Below the pieces are notes generated by a model. The model made no database searches, was not told the DNA's origin, and was given only the letters and a program-made list of their open reading frames with translations. From positions 85,992,485-86,056,484 of the forward strand of contig NC_081847.1 in assembly GCF_963259705.1 (NCBI RefSeq): 64,000 nucleotides of DNA. Direction: 5' to 3'. The stretch comes from Myotis daubentonii. Its lineage: Eukaryota > Chordata > Mammalia > Chiroptera > Vespertilionidae. Shown here piece after piece: positions 32,375-43,949 of this stretch. The position numbers were made by a program, and so were the translations under genes. Position 1 is the first letter of the stretch, and each line of letters starts with the position of its first letter.

Positions 32375-32600
32375 TGAGAAGCACCTGAGATTTAAGGTCA
32401 AACCCACCTGGATTGAAATCTCAGCCTCTTTACTTATTAGCTGTATATTCCTGAGCAGATACTTTATCAGTCTTTTGAGCAGAGGGTCCTGCATTGGTGT
32501 AATGGGACTAATTCTAAACTCCTTGGGTCATTGTAAAGATGAGCAAAGGGCAGGAATCATAGTGTGAGCTCCAGAACGGTTAACTATGATTCTTGTAACT
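32375..32600 (+). repeat. MIR SINE
   Basis: 'aacccacctggattgaaatc', 'cctctttacttattagctg' and the later 'tcattgtaaagatgagc' are in forward MIR order. Diverged. Confidence 0.72.
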
Positions 32601-32637
32601 GTGACTAGCCACAATGACAACTATATTCATTCCCTCC

Positions 32638-33654
32638 GAATTGACCTGTACATTCATAAATCTCAATCAAAACCTTAGCATGTTAATTTGAAGAAATTGA
32701 CAACGTGATCTGAAAATTACATGAAACTTTACAGGTTGTAAAATAGCAAAACAATACTGAAAATGAAAACCAAGTTGGAGGACTCATACTACTTGATTTC
32801 AATACCTACTTTAAGCTACAGGAACAAAGATAGTATGATACCAGCATAAAGATAGAAAAATAGATCAATGAAACAGAACTGAATCTAGAAATAGACCCGC
32901 ATATGTACAATTAATTGCTTTTTGATAGAGATGTGAAGTCAGTTCAACAACAAAGGCTTTTAAACAGATGGTGCTGGAAAAAATGGCTATCTGTTTGCAT
33001 ATAAGATAACCCTCGACCTCAGCTCCGTTGAAACATCAAAACTAATTTGAATCCCATCATAGACTTAATGTGAAAGCCAAACACAAAACTTCAAAAAGAA
33101 AACACAGGAGATTTGGGATTAGTCAGAGATTAGGACACAAAAAGCACTAACCAAAAAAGCACAGAAAGAATACATTTGACTTTATCAAAATCAGATCTTT
33201 GTATTCATGAGGAGACACTATTGATCAAGAAAATGAATAGGCAATCTACAGACTGGGAGAAAATATTTGTTACGCAGAATTCAGTAAGACTTGGAATGTG
33301 ATAGTTAAAGAACTCCCACAAACCAATATTAAAAGACAAACAACCCAATAAGAAATATGGGCAAAAAGATGTACAAATTTCCAGTAAGAGATTTACATCA
33401 TTTGTCATAAGGGAAATACAAATTAAAACCGCAGTGAGATACTATTCACAATTGCTAGAATAGCTAAAATCAGAAAGACTGACAATACCAAATGTTGGCA
33501 AAAATATGGAATTACTGGGATGCTAATACAGTACTGGTGAAGTGTAAAATGATACAACCATCTTGGAGAAGTGTGTGGCAATTCTTATGAAGTTAAGCAT
33601 ACATCTGACCCAGCTATTTCAGTCTTAGATCCTTATACAAAAGAAGGGAAAACA
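32638..33654 (+). mobile_element. L1M LINE, 3' part of ORF2 (left portion)
   Basis: Forward copy of the 3' half of L1 ORF2, recognised from 'atgaaaaccaagttggagga', 'gatagtatgataccagcata', 'gactgggagaaaatatttgt' and 'gacaataccaaatgttggca'. Many substitutions and frame breaks make it a fossil. It is cut at 33654/33655 by a HeliBat and resumes at 34403. Confidence 0.93.
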
Positions 33655-34402
33655 CCCTATATAATAAAAGCCTAATATGCTAAGTGTCTGGTCATCTGGT
33701 CGGCTGTTCAACCAATGAAAACATAATATGCTAATGATATGCTAAGGATGCTCAACTGCTTGCTATTATGTGCATTGACCACCAGAGGGCAGACAGTCGA
33801 TCGGTCGACCAGTCACTATGACGTGCACTAACTACCAGGGGGTAGATGCTCCGACTGGTAGGTTAGCTTGCTGCTGGGGTCCAGCCGATTGGGACTGAGC
33901 AAGATGGGCTGGACATGCTCTGGAGCCCTCCTGCAGTCCCTCCCTAGCTGGCCAACCTCCTGCATCCCTCCCCGGCCCAGATCGTGCACTGGTGGGGTCC
34001 CTTGGCTTGGCCTGTGCCCCCTTGCAATCCAGGACCCCTCAGGGGGTGTCAGAGAGCTGGTTTTGGCCTGACGGCAGAATGACCAGTCATTATGATGCGC
34101 ACTGACCACCAGGAGGCAGATGCTAAATGCAGGAACTGCACCCTGGTGGTCAGTGTGCTCCCACAGGGGAAGCACCACTGCGCCAGAAGCCGGGCTCATG
34201 GCTGGCAAGTGCAGCGGCAGTGGCGGGAGCTTCTCCCGCCTCTGCAGCCACACTAAGGATGTCAGACTGATGGCTTAGGCCTGCTGGCCTAAGTTGGCAA
34301 TTGGACATCCCTCAAGGGCTCCCAGACTGTGAGAGGGCACAGGCTGGGCTGAGGGACTCCCCCCCACCCCAAGAGCATGAATTTCATGCACTGGGCCTCT
34401 AG
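33655..34402 (+). mobile_element. HeliBat non-autonomous Helitron inside L1
   Basis: 748 bp. The 5' end CCCTATATAATAAAAGCC is the usual TC end with the first base changed. The 3' end has the hairpin GCATGAATTTCATGC followed by GGGCCTCTAG. Host L1 text is 'gaaaaca' before and 'tatgcccataaaaag' after, so the element sits exactly between A and T with no target duplication, as Helitrons do. The interior is GC-rich with 'gaccaccagaggg'-type modules at 33776-33793 and 34103-34120. No Rep/helicase coding. Confidence 0.96.
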
Positions 34403-34870
34403 TATGCCCATAAAAAGACTCATATGAGAATGTTCATAGCAGCTTTATTCATAATAGTCCCAAACTGGAATCAACTCCATCAACCAGGAATGGGTAAGTA
34501 CATTATGGTGTGAGCGTGGAAGATGGAATAATACTCAGCAATAAAAAGGAATGAAATACTGATACATGCAACAGAATCTCAAAAACATAATAGTGAGTGA
34601 AAAAAAGCCAGGAAAAAAGAATACTTCCAAAGCAATTCTATTTATATGAGGTTCAAGTACAGACAAAACTAACATATGCTGATAGGAATGAGAACAGTGG
34701 TTGCCTTTGCCAGGAGTGAATGGGAATTGACTGGAAGGAAGGCATGAGAAAATGTTTTGGGGCAACATACATATTCTGTATCTTGTTTGGGGTGATGCTT
34801 ATATAGGTGGACATAGTCCTAAAAACTCATTATGTTAAATACTTGAGATCTGTGTAAATTCTACCTAACT
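34403..34870 (+). mobile_element. L1M LINE, 3' part (right portion)
   Basis: Continues the L1 after the HeliBat: 'catagcagctttattcataa', 'ggaataatactcagcaataa', 'aaaaggaatgaaatactgat', then the 3' untranslated region. Same orientation and register as 32638-33654. Confidence 0.92.
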
Positions 34871-35012
34871 GTTAAAGAACAATGAAGAGGATATCTAAAG
34901 CTTAATACATATGCTTGTTTGAGAAGGCATACCTAGGTTTTCCCAGGGATTCCTTCTGAGTCCAACTCTGAATAGACATTGGAGGTTATCAATGAACTCT
35001 ATTATCTATGGA

Positions 35013-35255
35013 CTAGAGGCCCGGTCCATGAAATTCATGCACGGGTAGAGTCCCTAGGCCTGGCCAGTAATCAGGGCCGATTGGGGCCTTCTGGCTGCCG
35101 GCCGGAGCCTTCCTTTTGGCTGCTGGCTGGAGCCTTCCTTCATTCTGCACCGCCCCCTGGTGGTCAGCGCACATCATAGCGAGCGATTGAACTCCTGGTC
35201 TCCCGGTCAAACTTCCAAGGGGACACTTTGCATACTAGCCTTTTATATATATAGA
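35013..35255 (-). mobile_element. Short HeliBat Helitron
   Basis: Reverse copy: CTAG at 35013, hairpin 'ccatgaaattcatgcac', ending at the right in TTTTATATATATAGA. The interior contains CGCCCCCTGGTGGTCAGCGC (35151-35170), the strongest CTCF-like match in the window. About 243 bp, the deletion-type short variant with 'gtctcccggtcaaac' near the 5' end. Confidence 0.93.
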
Positions 35256-35271
35256 TATATAGATTTGTATG

Positions 35272-35314
35272 TAAAGAGCTTATCTACAGAGCCTTAGCAT
35301 GAATAACTTTCCAC
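35272..35314 (+). repeat. 43-bp block, copy A
   Basis: Matches 37074-37116 at 39 of 43 positions (shared text includes 'taaagagcttatctacagag' and 'ctttccac'). It lies 17 bp beyond the HeliBat 5' end. I recognise no known repeat family in it. Confidence 0.85.
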
Positions 35315-35315
35315 T

Positions 35316-36374
35316 TCTTTGGGCTGTGAAGTCCTCACCTGAGAATTTAGATTAATGCTGTTTCTCTGCCTCAAGATTATTGATAATGTTAAATGAGATA
35401 TGTAGTCAGGGCTCTGAAAATGTATAAAAGTGGTGGGACATCAGAGAGAATTGCTAGTTAAAGCCATCGCTATGACTCCTTGAAGAAGCTGAACTGGTGG
35501 AACAAAAAACCATAGTGGGGTTTGGGGCCATAAAACCACTTTTTCAGTCCCTCTGTGTTTGAAATTTACCTGGAGTCATTCATCCTCACGGCCCCTCCCC
35601 TCCTGGCTAACACCCCCTGAGAAATGTTAGACCTTGAAACTTGATCTCCTAAATTGAGTTAACTGACTTTAATATTAAACATCTACTGCGCTCCAAGCAC
35701 TGTGAAGGTTATAAAAATGAGTAAGAAATAGCTCCTGCTCTCCAGCAATTTACAACATGGCCACATCACCGACAAGGAGGAGAATCCCACACAAAGTGTG
35801 CCCTCCTGTTCCACTCACTAACCAACACTATGGTCATCTTACTAGGGTCTCTTGATTTGTCCAGTCTCTGCTTTTTCACACATCAAGTAATTCATTCCCG
35901 AGTTTCTTTTCTTTTCTAGAGAGCAGTGGCCCAGACAGGAAAGAATCCTTTCATGAATCTCTAAGATGAGACCAAAAAAAAAAAAAAAAAAAAAATCAAC
36001 TGATTATTGTGTCTTTTGAAGTCCTAACTTGATATTGTGTTCTCAATTTATGGATGGCTTTTGTTCTAAAAATAGCCACGCACCTTTATCTTCATAATTC
36101 ATGCTTTAAACTGACTCTTAAAAAAAAAAAGGCACCACACTTCATTTGGATTTTACTTAATGCCCTGTTTTCTGTTCCAGGATTCAGTCCTGGGCATAGC
36201 ATCATATTTAGTGGCCATGTCTCCCCAGCCTCCTGTGGTCTGCGACAGTTTCTTGCTTTCCTTGTTTTGTCATGACCTTGGCAGTCTACTATCCTGTAGC
36301 ATGTCCCCCGATCTGGGCTTGCCCGATGTTTTTCTCATGATCAGACTATGGTTATGGTTTTTTTGTTGTTGTTA
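35316..36374. other. Mostly unique stretch
   Basis: Weak MIR-like text at about 35325-35440, an A run at about 35974-35994 and another at about 36120-36130. No exon or RNA gene. Confidence 0.4.
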
Positions 36375-36604
36375 GTCCTCACCCAAGGATATTTTTCCAT
36401 TGATTTTTAGTGAGAGTGGAAGGGAGGGGGAGAGGGAGAAACATCGATGTGAGAGACACATCGATTGGTTGTCTCTTGCATGCACCCAGACCAGGGTTGG
36501 GGACTGAGCCTGCAACCAAGGTATGTGCCCTTGACCAGAATCGAACCTGGGACCCCTCTGTCCTCGGCCCAATGCTTTATCCACTGAGCCAGACCGGGTA
36601 GGGT
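36375..36604 (-). mobile_element. Ves-like SINE, 'tcctcaccc' tail variant
   Basis: Reverse copy beginning 'tcctcacccaaggatatttt' then 'ccattgatttttag', GA spacer, and head ending 'ccactgagccagaccggg'. The tail type is the same as the copy at 46462. Confidence 0.92.
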
Positions 36605-36839
36605 GGGTTATGCGTTTTTAGAAAGAACACCACAGAGGTGAGGTGCCTTCTCATTACATCCTCTCAGTAGGTACCTGACATCCACAGACATCATTGATGA
36701 TGTTTAGCCTTGATCACTTGGTTAAGAAGGTGTTTTCCAGATTTTTCCACTATGTCTAGCACTCCCTAAGCTTCACCTCCTGGGCAGAGTATCTACCTAT
36801 CTTATTTGGATGAATCTTTCTCAAACAGAATTAATATTC

Positions 36840-37320
36840 AGCTTCTTTACTACAGGACAATCCAACTGTGTACCGCACATCATCCTCGCTCCGGGCTTTG
36901 AGACATTAGCTAATTAATCCTAATTAAACTTTATAGCAGAATCTCACTAATTCTCACTTTCACTCATCTGTAAATAGAACGGCTTTTCTAAAAAACCCAT
37001 CAGTCTTCACTTCACTTCGAAGCTGAGATTTATATGAGGTATCAGTGAAGCCTATTATCGATGGATGTGTTTCTAAAGAGCTTATCTACAGAGCCTCCGC
37101 ATGAGTAGCTTTCCACAGATACTTTACTTTGTATTTTCTGCTCTCCTGTGGAGCATCAGCCTGGGGAGCATTATCCTAAGTCATTTCAAAGAATACGTCG
37201 GTTAAAAATAGCCTTGGATTTTAATCTATTTATTATATTGCAACCTCTAATTGGAACGCGTTTCTCTAAGGAGTGCAAAGCTGATTATGATGCATAATTA
37301 GGTAATGCCTACATTCTCAA
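36840..37320. promoter_or_regulatory. Candidate non-coding regulatory element, AT-rich
   Basis: Unique, AT-rich stretch with several homeodomain-like core motifs: 'gctaattaatcctaattaaa' at about 36909-36928, 'cctctaattgg' near 37244, and 'gcataattagg' near 37292. It contains the second copy of the 43-bp block. No repeats. The texture is like conserved developmental enhancers, but there is no conservation data here. Confidence 0.3.
37074..37116 (+). repeat. 43-bp block, copy B
   Basis: Partner of 35272-35314. The four differences are scattered substitutions with no gap. It sits within the AT-rich candidate regulatory stretch. Confidence 0.85.
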
Positions 37321-37569
37321 AAACCTCCAGTGTCCTTAAGCCTTGGTTTCCAATAGAACAGAGTTTGGTTTAAGATGAATCTGTCTTGGATTCAGTCCAG
37401 TGGAATGCATTGTATTTGTTGCTTAACAAACACTGCCTGGCATGTTATAATGACTTTCCATTTATATGCTTTCTCCCAAACACACTCGGGTTTTTTGGGG
37501 AGAATCGTCTGGCTTACAGTGTTGTCGCCCGTAGTGATTAGCTTGTGGCACTTGCAGTAGATGTTGCTG

Positions 37570-38045
37570 ATTGTCTATCTCACATCCATTTGCATCTTTC
37601 CTTCTATGAACAGAATCCCAATTTATTCAGACACCTTCTTCCCCTCCTCCATCAGGTATCGCAGGAGAAATTGACCACCCCTTAGCTGTAGGGCTGGATC
37701 TTGTTGGCTTAAGAGCACTCGTCCTTGTTTATGATCAACTTAGGAATGTGCACAGAACCCCAAATTGCCCATCTGAGAGGGCCTTGCTGGGTGTTTCTGA
37801 GAAAAGTTCCCTTCATCTTAAGCAAAACAACAGAGAGAGGCGAGGAGGTCCCTCTGCCTGTGGACACTGTCCTTTGTCGCTGTGCAGATCCGAGCTGCAG
37901 GAGCTCCCACCACCAACCGGAGCAGGAAGCCAGGGAAATGGCTGTGGCGTCCACTTTTGAGAAGCAATAAATGTACTTACTGTGTAAGCCAGTTTCAGGT
38001 CAGTGTCTGGGTACCTGCAGCCAAAGGCATCTTGAATGGTACAGA
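37570..38045 (+). repeat. Possible old LTR-like repeat
   Basis: The right end 'gggtacctgcagccaaaggc' followed by 'atcttgaatggtac' resembles the end of a common mammalian LTR/MER repeat, and an AATAAA lies at about 37966. The family is not identified. Confidence 0.38.
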
Positions 38046-38955
38046 ATTGTCATAAAATTTTTTAAATTGGTTTTAGTGCCAAAGGACCTCTTTGCAAGAA
38101 GAAATTAAAACGGAGTAAAAAGCACTAGTTCACTTTAATTTGGAAAGCAATTTTATAGCAGTTGGAAAAATTTAAAGAATATATAGTTTTCATTCCTATC
38201 TATCCCTTTTTCATAAATGCATTCATTAAATGTTACTTGAAACGTTGGTACTGTTCATGGTTGCAGGGTATAAAATAAAAAGTTGGGGCGTAGTAGATTG
38301 GTCTAGTGTGCCAATAGCCTGAATGGAGCTGGGGTCACAAAACCGTCTCGATTGTTGCCTTCTCTGAAACACATGCAACTCTTCCCCCAAAGCCTCAATT
38401 CCTCCCACCCTTCCACCGCTGCGCCCCTTCTCTTCCCCTTCTCCTGGGCGTCCTCATATGGGTAGGTGTGCTCTGAGCTGTCCTCCCCTAGCCTCTGCCC
38501 CAGCCTGCCTGGGTCTTCAGAACAGGACGAGCCCCTCCGTTGCTGGAATCTGCCCTTGAGCCCCCCTGCCCCTCGCTGCCTCTCGGAGATCCTGTTTGCT
38601 GCTTTATGACATTAAACAGGGGATGATTTTATTTCGTATTAGGATTCTGCATGCTGACACCTATAGGAATTCAAAGCCAGGAACATGGTTGCTCACCTTC
38701 CCCATCATTTGCCTGATCACCAGGCACATTCTATACCTTCCTCCTCTCCCTGTTGTCTCCCCGAGTCACGCTTTGTGAGGGGTTTATGGGGAACTGCTCT
38801 CCGGTTCCAGGGATGCTTTGGTTGGTTTTCCCTCCTGAGGAAAAGACCCTTCAATTTGGTATCTTAAACCTTAGCCCAGCAAGAAAATATTTTTTTTTCT
38901 TTCCAGCCAACAGCCCCATATTTCCCAATTGGTGTGCGCCAGATTTATACCCCTG
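38046..38955. other. Unique stretch
   Basis: No repeat family, exon or RNA gene recognised. C-rich, pyrimidine-biased text at about 38400-38580. Confidence 0.4.
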
Positions 38956-39251
38956 CTGGAGGCCTGGTGTATGAAATTCATGCACGGGTAGGGTCCGTGG
39001 GCCTGGCCAGCGATCAAGGCTGATCTGTGGGGCGACCAGCAGGGCCATCAGAGCCCCTGCTGGGATCCACCTTGGCTGGCCTGGCACCACCTGCTCGCCA
39101 GCCCCACCCCCACCGCCGCCACATGTCGGGGCCTGCGGGCTGGGGGCAGCTCCTGCGTTGAACGTCTGTCCCCTGGTGGTCAGTGCTCATCATAGCAACC
39201 AGTCGTTCTGCCATTTGGTCAATTTGCATATTAAGCTTTTATTATATAGGA
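38956..39251 (-). mobile_element. HeliBat Helitron
   Basis: Reverse copy. The left end CTGGAGGCCTGG (CTAG changed to CTGG) is followed by the hairpin 'tgaaattcatgcacggg'. The right end TTTTATTATATAGGA gives a perfect TC terminus on the other strand, followed by T. Contains CCCCTGGTGGTCAGTG at about 39170-39185. Confidence 0.94.
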
Positions 39252-41864
39252 TATTTTTAAATACTGTGTTTCTCAATTATCTTTCTCAGAATAGAGTACC
39301 TTAAGGTGCTCTGTAGAAAATAAGATTAAGTCATTTGAAAAATGCTGCCTACCTCCCCACAGTCACCATGCACATTAGCACATTATATGAGTCCCGATAA
39401 CTCTGTGTGAAGACAAGGTAACTGTTTAACTTATTGATCATAACTCCCCCCATCTCTGCTCCCCACCTCCCCCCAAGGCCTATCCAATAGCCTGAAACCC
39501 ACCTAGCAGAACTTAAAATTCCCTGAACCCGTGTTTGAACTCCGCCTCTTCTAGGTCCCCGTATTGGGGCCCCCACTCCCTGTCTTTTATCAGAACGGTC
39601 AGTCCTGCCCGGAGCCTCATGCCAGGGAGCCCGTGTGATCATTTACTTTAAAACATTCCCATATCAAAGTGGCAGCAGGCGTGTAGACACAACTTAACTC
39701 CACTTCACACCCCAGGGGAAGCGCTTGGCATCTGATACAGCCCCATCCGGAACCAACATTCCAGAGGTAGTTACTCAGCCTTGGGGGTACCCTCGCGCCT
39801 ACACCTGAGGATGAATTCGCACGAGGCATGTGAGAAGTGACGTCTCCCTGTGTAATCAGTGGCGGCCAGTGGTTGGTTAGGAAGATTGTCCAGGTCACGC
39901 TTCCTGCATGAAGGAGGTAGGAGAATCTGCAAGCCCAGGTGGTGGGCGCCCTGGGGCTCCTGGGAGCCCAGTGCCTGTGTCCAGACAGAAGGAAGGTGCT
40001 GGCTGGGGTGTCAGAGGGGCAAGATGGGGACTTCCCTGAGCTACGGGAGCTGTTGGTGTGACTGTGTTGAACATTAAGTGAACATTAAACAGTTAGCCAG
40101 CTCTCATCTAAGACTTGCCTCAATCCCGTCGTACACCTGGCAGGGCGGTAGCGGGGAGGGTGCTAGTCCTCAGCTAACCCAGAGGCTGCCAGTAGTTGCC
40201 AGGGGAACTTGGCAGACAATTTGGCCAGAAAGCAGAGTGGTCAGCACCCCTGCAGGCGGAGTCAGCGGACTCAATCCCTACCCTGGTCCCCCGGGTCTCA
40301 AGGTGATGCTGACCAGGACAGGGAGTCATCAGACACCCCCCCCCCCCCCAGCTGTGCCAGCTCAATGGGCTTTCATTTCCCGTCTCCCCTCAGCGCCACA
40401 GAGTGAAATGGCTGCATTAGGGACGTCTTAGCAACTAAGGCACTCGGTTAAGGGATGCCCACGTCGCCTCTCCCACTGCAAGCACCTCAAAGAGGCACCT
40501 TCGTGCTAGGCAACCACGAGCCAGGTTTCTGCCAGTGTCCTGCCTTAGCCTCTTGCTCCCCCGCCACCCCCATTCCTGGGGTTCTTGCAGGAGCCATGAC
40601 TGTACCAGCAAATGCCCTCGAACATGGCCCAGCGTCGTGTGAGCACCAATAAGTGTTCATCATTCCTCTCTCTCTCTCCCCGGCCGCCAAAGCTTTGAAC
40701 CTTAAGCTGTTCAAACTGGTGCTTTCGTCAGTTTTGACTCATAAAAGAGCCCCTTCAGCCCTTCCTTGGAGTTTATTTGCTCTGGGTTGACAGGGAGCTC
40801 TAATAAGTGTGATTGGCTTTCCTGCTTCGCAGAAGATTAGAAACACCACATTAACAGGAATCTGTGGCAGGCATACTCAAAGCCGCTGATAGTGAAGGAA
40901 GCCACAGAAGTATAAAAATCAGGCAAGAGAACGTCTAAGTTCTGGGGCCATTTGAGTAGGAAAAGAAGACACAATAGCCCGGCCCCTCCGTGGTTTTTGA
41001 ATAGTGACACTGTTCTGAAGCCTGTTGGTCATAATGGCCCCGAGTTATGGGAGATGATGAAGTGACTCCTGGCGTGCTTTGTTAAATGAGGCGGGAAAGC
41101 GTGTGATCAGCTTCAGAACTTCCAACAAAGTCGTGAGTGTTCGGGTGCGATGCTGAGGTTGCGATGCCGAAAGTGATAAATCGTCCTTCTGTGGTTTGTT
41201 ACGGTGATGGATTGACCATTCCCGGTCCCCAGGTCCTACTGGATAAATGCGGCATCGCTTCACCTGGTGGCAGAAGTAAATGTTTGTAAAACACCCCGTA
41301 ATCCATGAGGCGCAAGCTCGCTTGCACCCTCAGAAACAGCTCCCAAACCAGCTCCTGTTGGAGCCGAAGGACTTTGACAGACACACATGAGCACACTCCG
41401 AGCCTGAGGATAACGGGGCCGAGGAAGAGACGGCTGCCTGTCCGTAAAGCGGCCCTTTCCCAGCCTCTGTTTTTAACGTCTGCTTCTTGTTTTGCCCGGG
41501 AAGGCCGGAGCCGCTGTTTGTTTTGCTAAGTTGGGAGCAGGTACATTTTAGGGAAAGGCCTGTGGAATATTCTGCTGTGGCAAAGACGGTCACCGGATCT
41601 GTGCTCAAGTCTGCCTCGGCTTGTCAGCAGCCGCCAATCATGAGGGCAGAGTGGCCTGGAGCGGGGGGCGGGGGGCTTTGGGACTCATGCGTGGGCCAGC
41701 CTGGATTTTGATTTGCATCTTTCACAGAGATACATACTTAGTCAACGGGCAATGGACTTGAAAGCCTGTGGCGAATGGTGTAGCAAGAGACAGAGCCTTA
41801 AATTCCTGCAGATGTTTCCCCGTTGAGGAGGAGGGTGGAACCACAGCCTGTTACTGCCGTAGCC
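39252..41864. other. Unique stretch, becoming GC- and CpG-rich
   Basis: No lineage repeat or recognisable exon. A run of 14 C lies at 40336-40349. From about 41040 to 41500 CpG is more frequent than in neighbouring unique DNA. Overlapping frames on both strands have no protein-like features. Confidence 0.4.
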
Positions 41865-42075
41865 ACTGCCGTTTAGTAAGCTCTTACATGGACCAGGTAC
41901 TGTGCACACGTCAGCACTTCCCTGCAGGTGCTGTCAACCCTACCAGGTAGACACTCCATATAGTAAGATCTCTGCTCAGAGAGGTTAAGTGACTTATTCA
42001 AAGACACACAGCTAACTAGAGAAGGAGCTGACGTTGAAACCCAGATCTGTCTGCCTCCAAGGCCAGGCTTTTCAC
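41865..42075 (-). repeat. MIR SINE
   Basis: 'ccaggtactgtgcacacg', 'tcagagaggttaagtgactt' and 'cacacagctaactagagaag' are reverse MIR text in order. Confidence 0.82.
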
Positions 42076-43757
42076 CACGAGGTGAGCACCAGGTGACATC
42101 TCCTTCCCCCGGGGCCAGCCCAGCCTTGGTGAGAAAATCACCAAGAAGGGGCTCCCAGGAGGCAGCAGGCGCTGCATGGAGAGAATGCCAGGGGCAAAGA
42201 TATGGATCTGTTTGGATGGGGCCCTGATGAAATTCTGCCAGTTCAAACCCGGTTTATATTCTCCTGGAGTGAGCCCTCTGCTCTGGGGGCCAGAACAAAA
42301 CATGACAGCAGCGTGGCGTCCCCTCCCACTGGGCCCCTGCTCTCATGGCCGATGTGTCCTTACTCAGGGCTTTTTCAGGGTCACTGCTACCTGAGCAGTG
42401 TGATTGCTGATCTTAGCTATTCAGTACAAGCCTGAGGTTGTTTTGGTTGGGGATGTCTGCCGGCACCTGAGCTGCCATCCTCTCAGGAGGTGGAGAGGAG
42501 GCTCAGCAGCCCGGAGCCAGCCCCTCCCCGCCACCAGCAGGAAGCTCTCCTGGCTCTCCTGGGAGGACCTGGCCCTCTGGTCCTCTCTCAGCTGATGTGG
42601 CTGCTGCTCTGCCTCCCCCGGGAACTTGGCAGACTGTCCATGGCGTCAGCCTGGTCCAGCCCTTCCAGGTCTCCCTGCACTCCAGGTGAGTGGCAGTCAG
42701 AGGGAAAGGTCAAGGGTGGCTGGGTCACGACCTCCCAGGGGAAGAGGTGTGAGCAGTTTATCGCTTAGGCCCAATGCTCTGTAAGGCATCCCGAGAGACG
42801 AGGAGTTCTGGATTTATGTTCCTCAGAGGGTCCCAGAACAAAAAAGACATTTTTAAAAGGGGATTCGACAGATAGAAGCAGAAGGATTCTGGCAGAGGGG
42901 TCACGGGGGAAATATTACAGGATCGGTAAAAGGGGCAGCTCTTTAGGGTCTGGAGTGCCAAGCAGAGGGGTTGGAGTTTCGTGTTTTATATACCAGGGTT
43001 CTGTTCAAGGTTCCCGAGCAGGATGCCACCCAGTGAAACAGTGCTCGGGGGAGATGAGCCCAGGGCCATCAGCTTCCATGCAAACCCAGGCCTGCCCCGG
43101 AGGGAGCTGGTGAAAATGTGCCCTATGGGGAGCCTGGCCCGGGGGTCGTCTTCAGTGCTGCCCCCACATATTTCTCCCTCCCTGCCTGCCGGGAACATGG
43201 CAGGATTGCCTTTTCCTGTCTCTGTCAAGGTTAGGTGTGACCGGTGACTTGCTAAGCCCAGTGCAGGGGCTGTTTCTTCGGGTCTAGATCGCAAGAACTT
43301 TCGGTTCAGGGCCCTGCCGGCTCTCCGGCCATCGCTCACTGCTCACCTGGCATGGACGCCACCACAGACGAGGCGCAGAGGAGCAGCGAGATGCACTAAG
43401 ACTGCACAGAGCGAAGCAGGCGGCCGGCCGCAGTGGGTGGTGTGCTGACCCCTGGACCACGGCCCTTCGGGACAGAGGCTCTGACCGTGGTGTGCGTGGC
43501 CGGAGGCACGTGTGGCAGTGGAGCCTCTGGCAGAGTGGGACCCAGGGGGACACCGGCGAGTAAGATGTTAGCGGGCCCTGCTGGGCCACCGAGATGCTGA
43601 GGTCGTTTCCTCCTGGAGCACAACCCCCTGCTGGGTGACACGGTGTCATCTGTGCGTGCAAAGCGCTCTTGGTCCTCATCGTGGCAGGACACGCTTGCCG
43701 AACACCCCCTCTCGGCCGGGCAGTGTGGAGGCCTTTGCCGACTTGGCTTCAATAACG
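42076..43757. other. GC-rich unique stretch
   Basis: No repeat family or supported exon. Several overlapping frames of 60-130 codons on both strands are unremarkable for this base composition. Confidence 0.4.
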
Positions 43758-43778
43758 CCCCCCCCCCCCCCCCCCCCC
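43758..43778 (+). repeat. Poly-C tract, 21 bp
   Basis: Uninterrupted run of 21 C. Length in an assembly is unreliable for such runs. Confidence 0.95.
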
Positions 43779-43794
43779 GCAACCTTGGGCCCGG

Positions 43795-43945
43795 AGCTCT
43801 GCGATTACACCCTTCCAGCAGCAGGAGAGGAAGTTCAGGGAGCGAGAGAGCTCGCCCATGACCTCACAGGCGGTTCAGGGCTGGAACTGGGACCGGAGCC
43901 CAGGTCTTCCCATTCTGCATCTGAGCCCCTCACCTCTGTGCATCC
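43795..43945 (-). repeat. Degenerate MIR SINE
   Basis: 'gagctcgcccatgacctcac' and 'gggctggaactgggaccgg' keep the reverse MIR order with many CpG-type substitutions. Confidence 0.48.
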
Positions 43946-43949
43946 CGCC

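Noticed and set aside
32638..34870. Possible active LINE-1
   Set aside because: Only the 3' end is present, split by a Helitron, with many frame breaks and substitutions.
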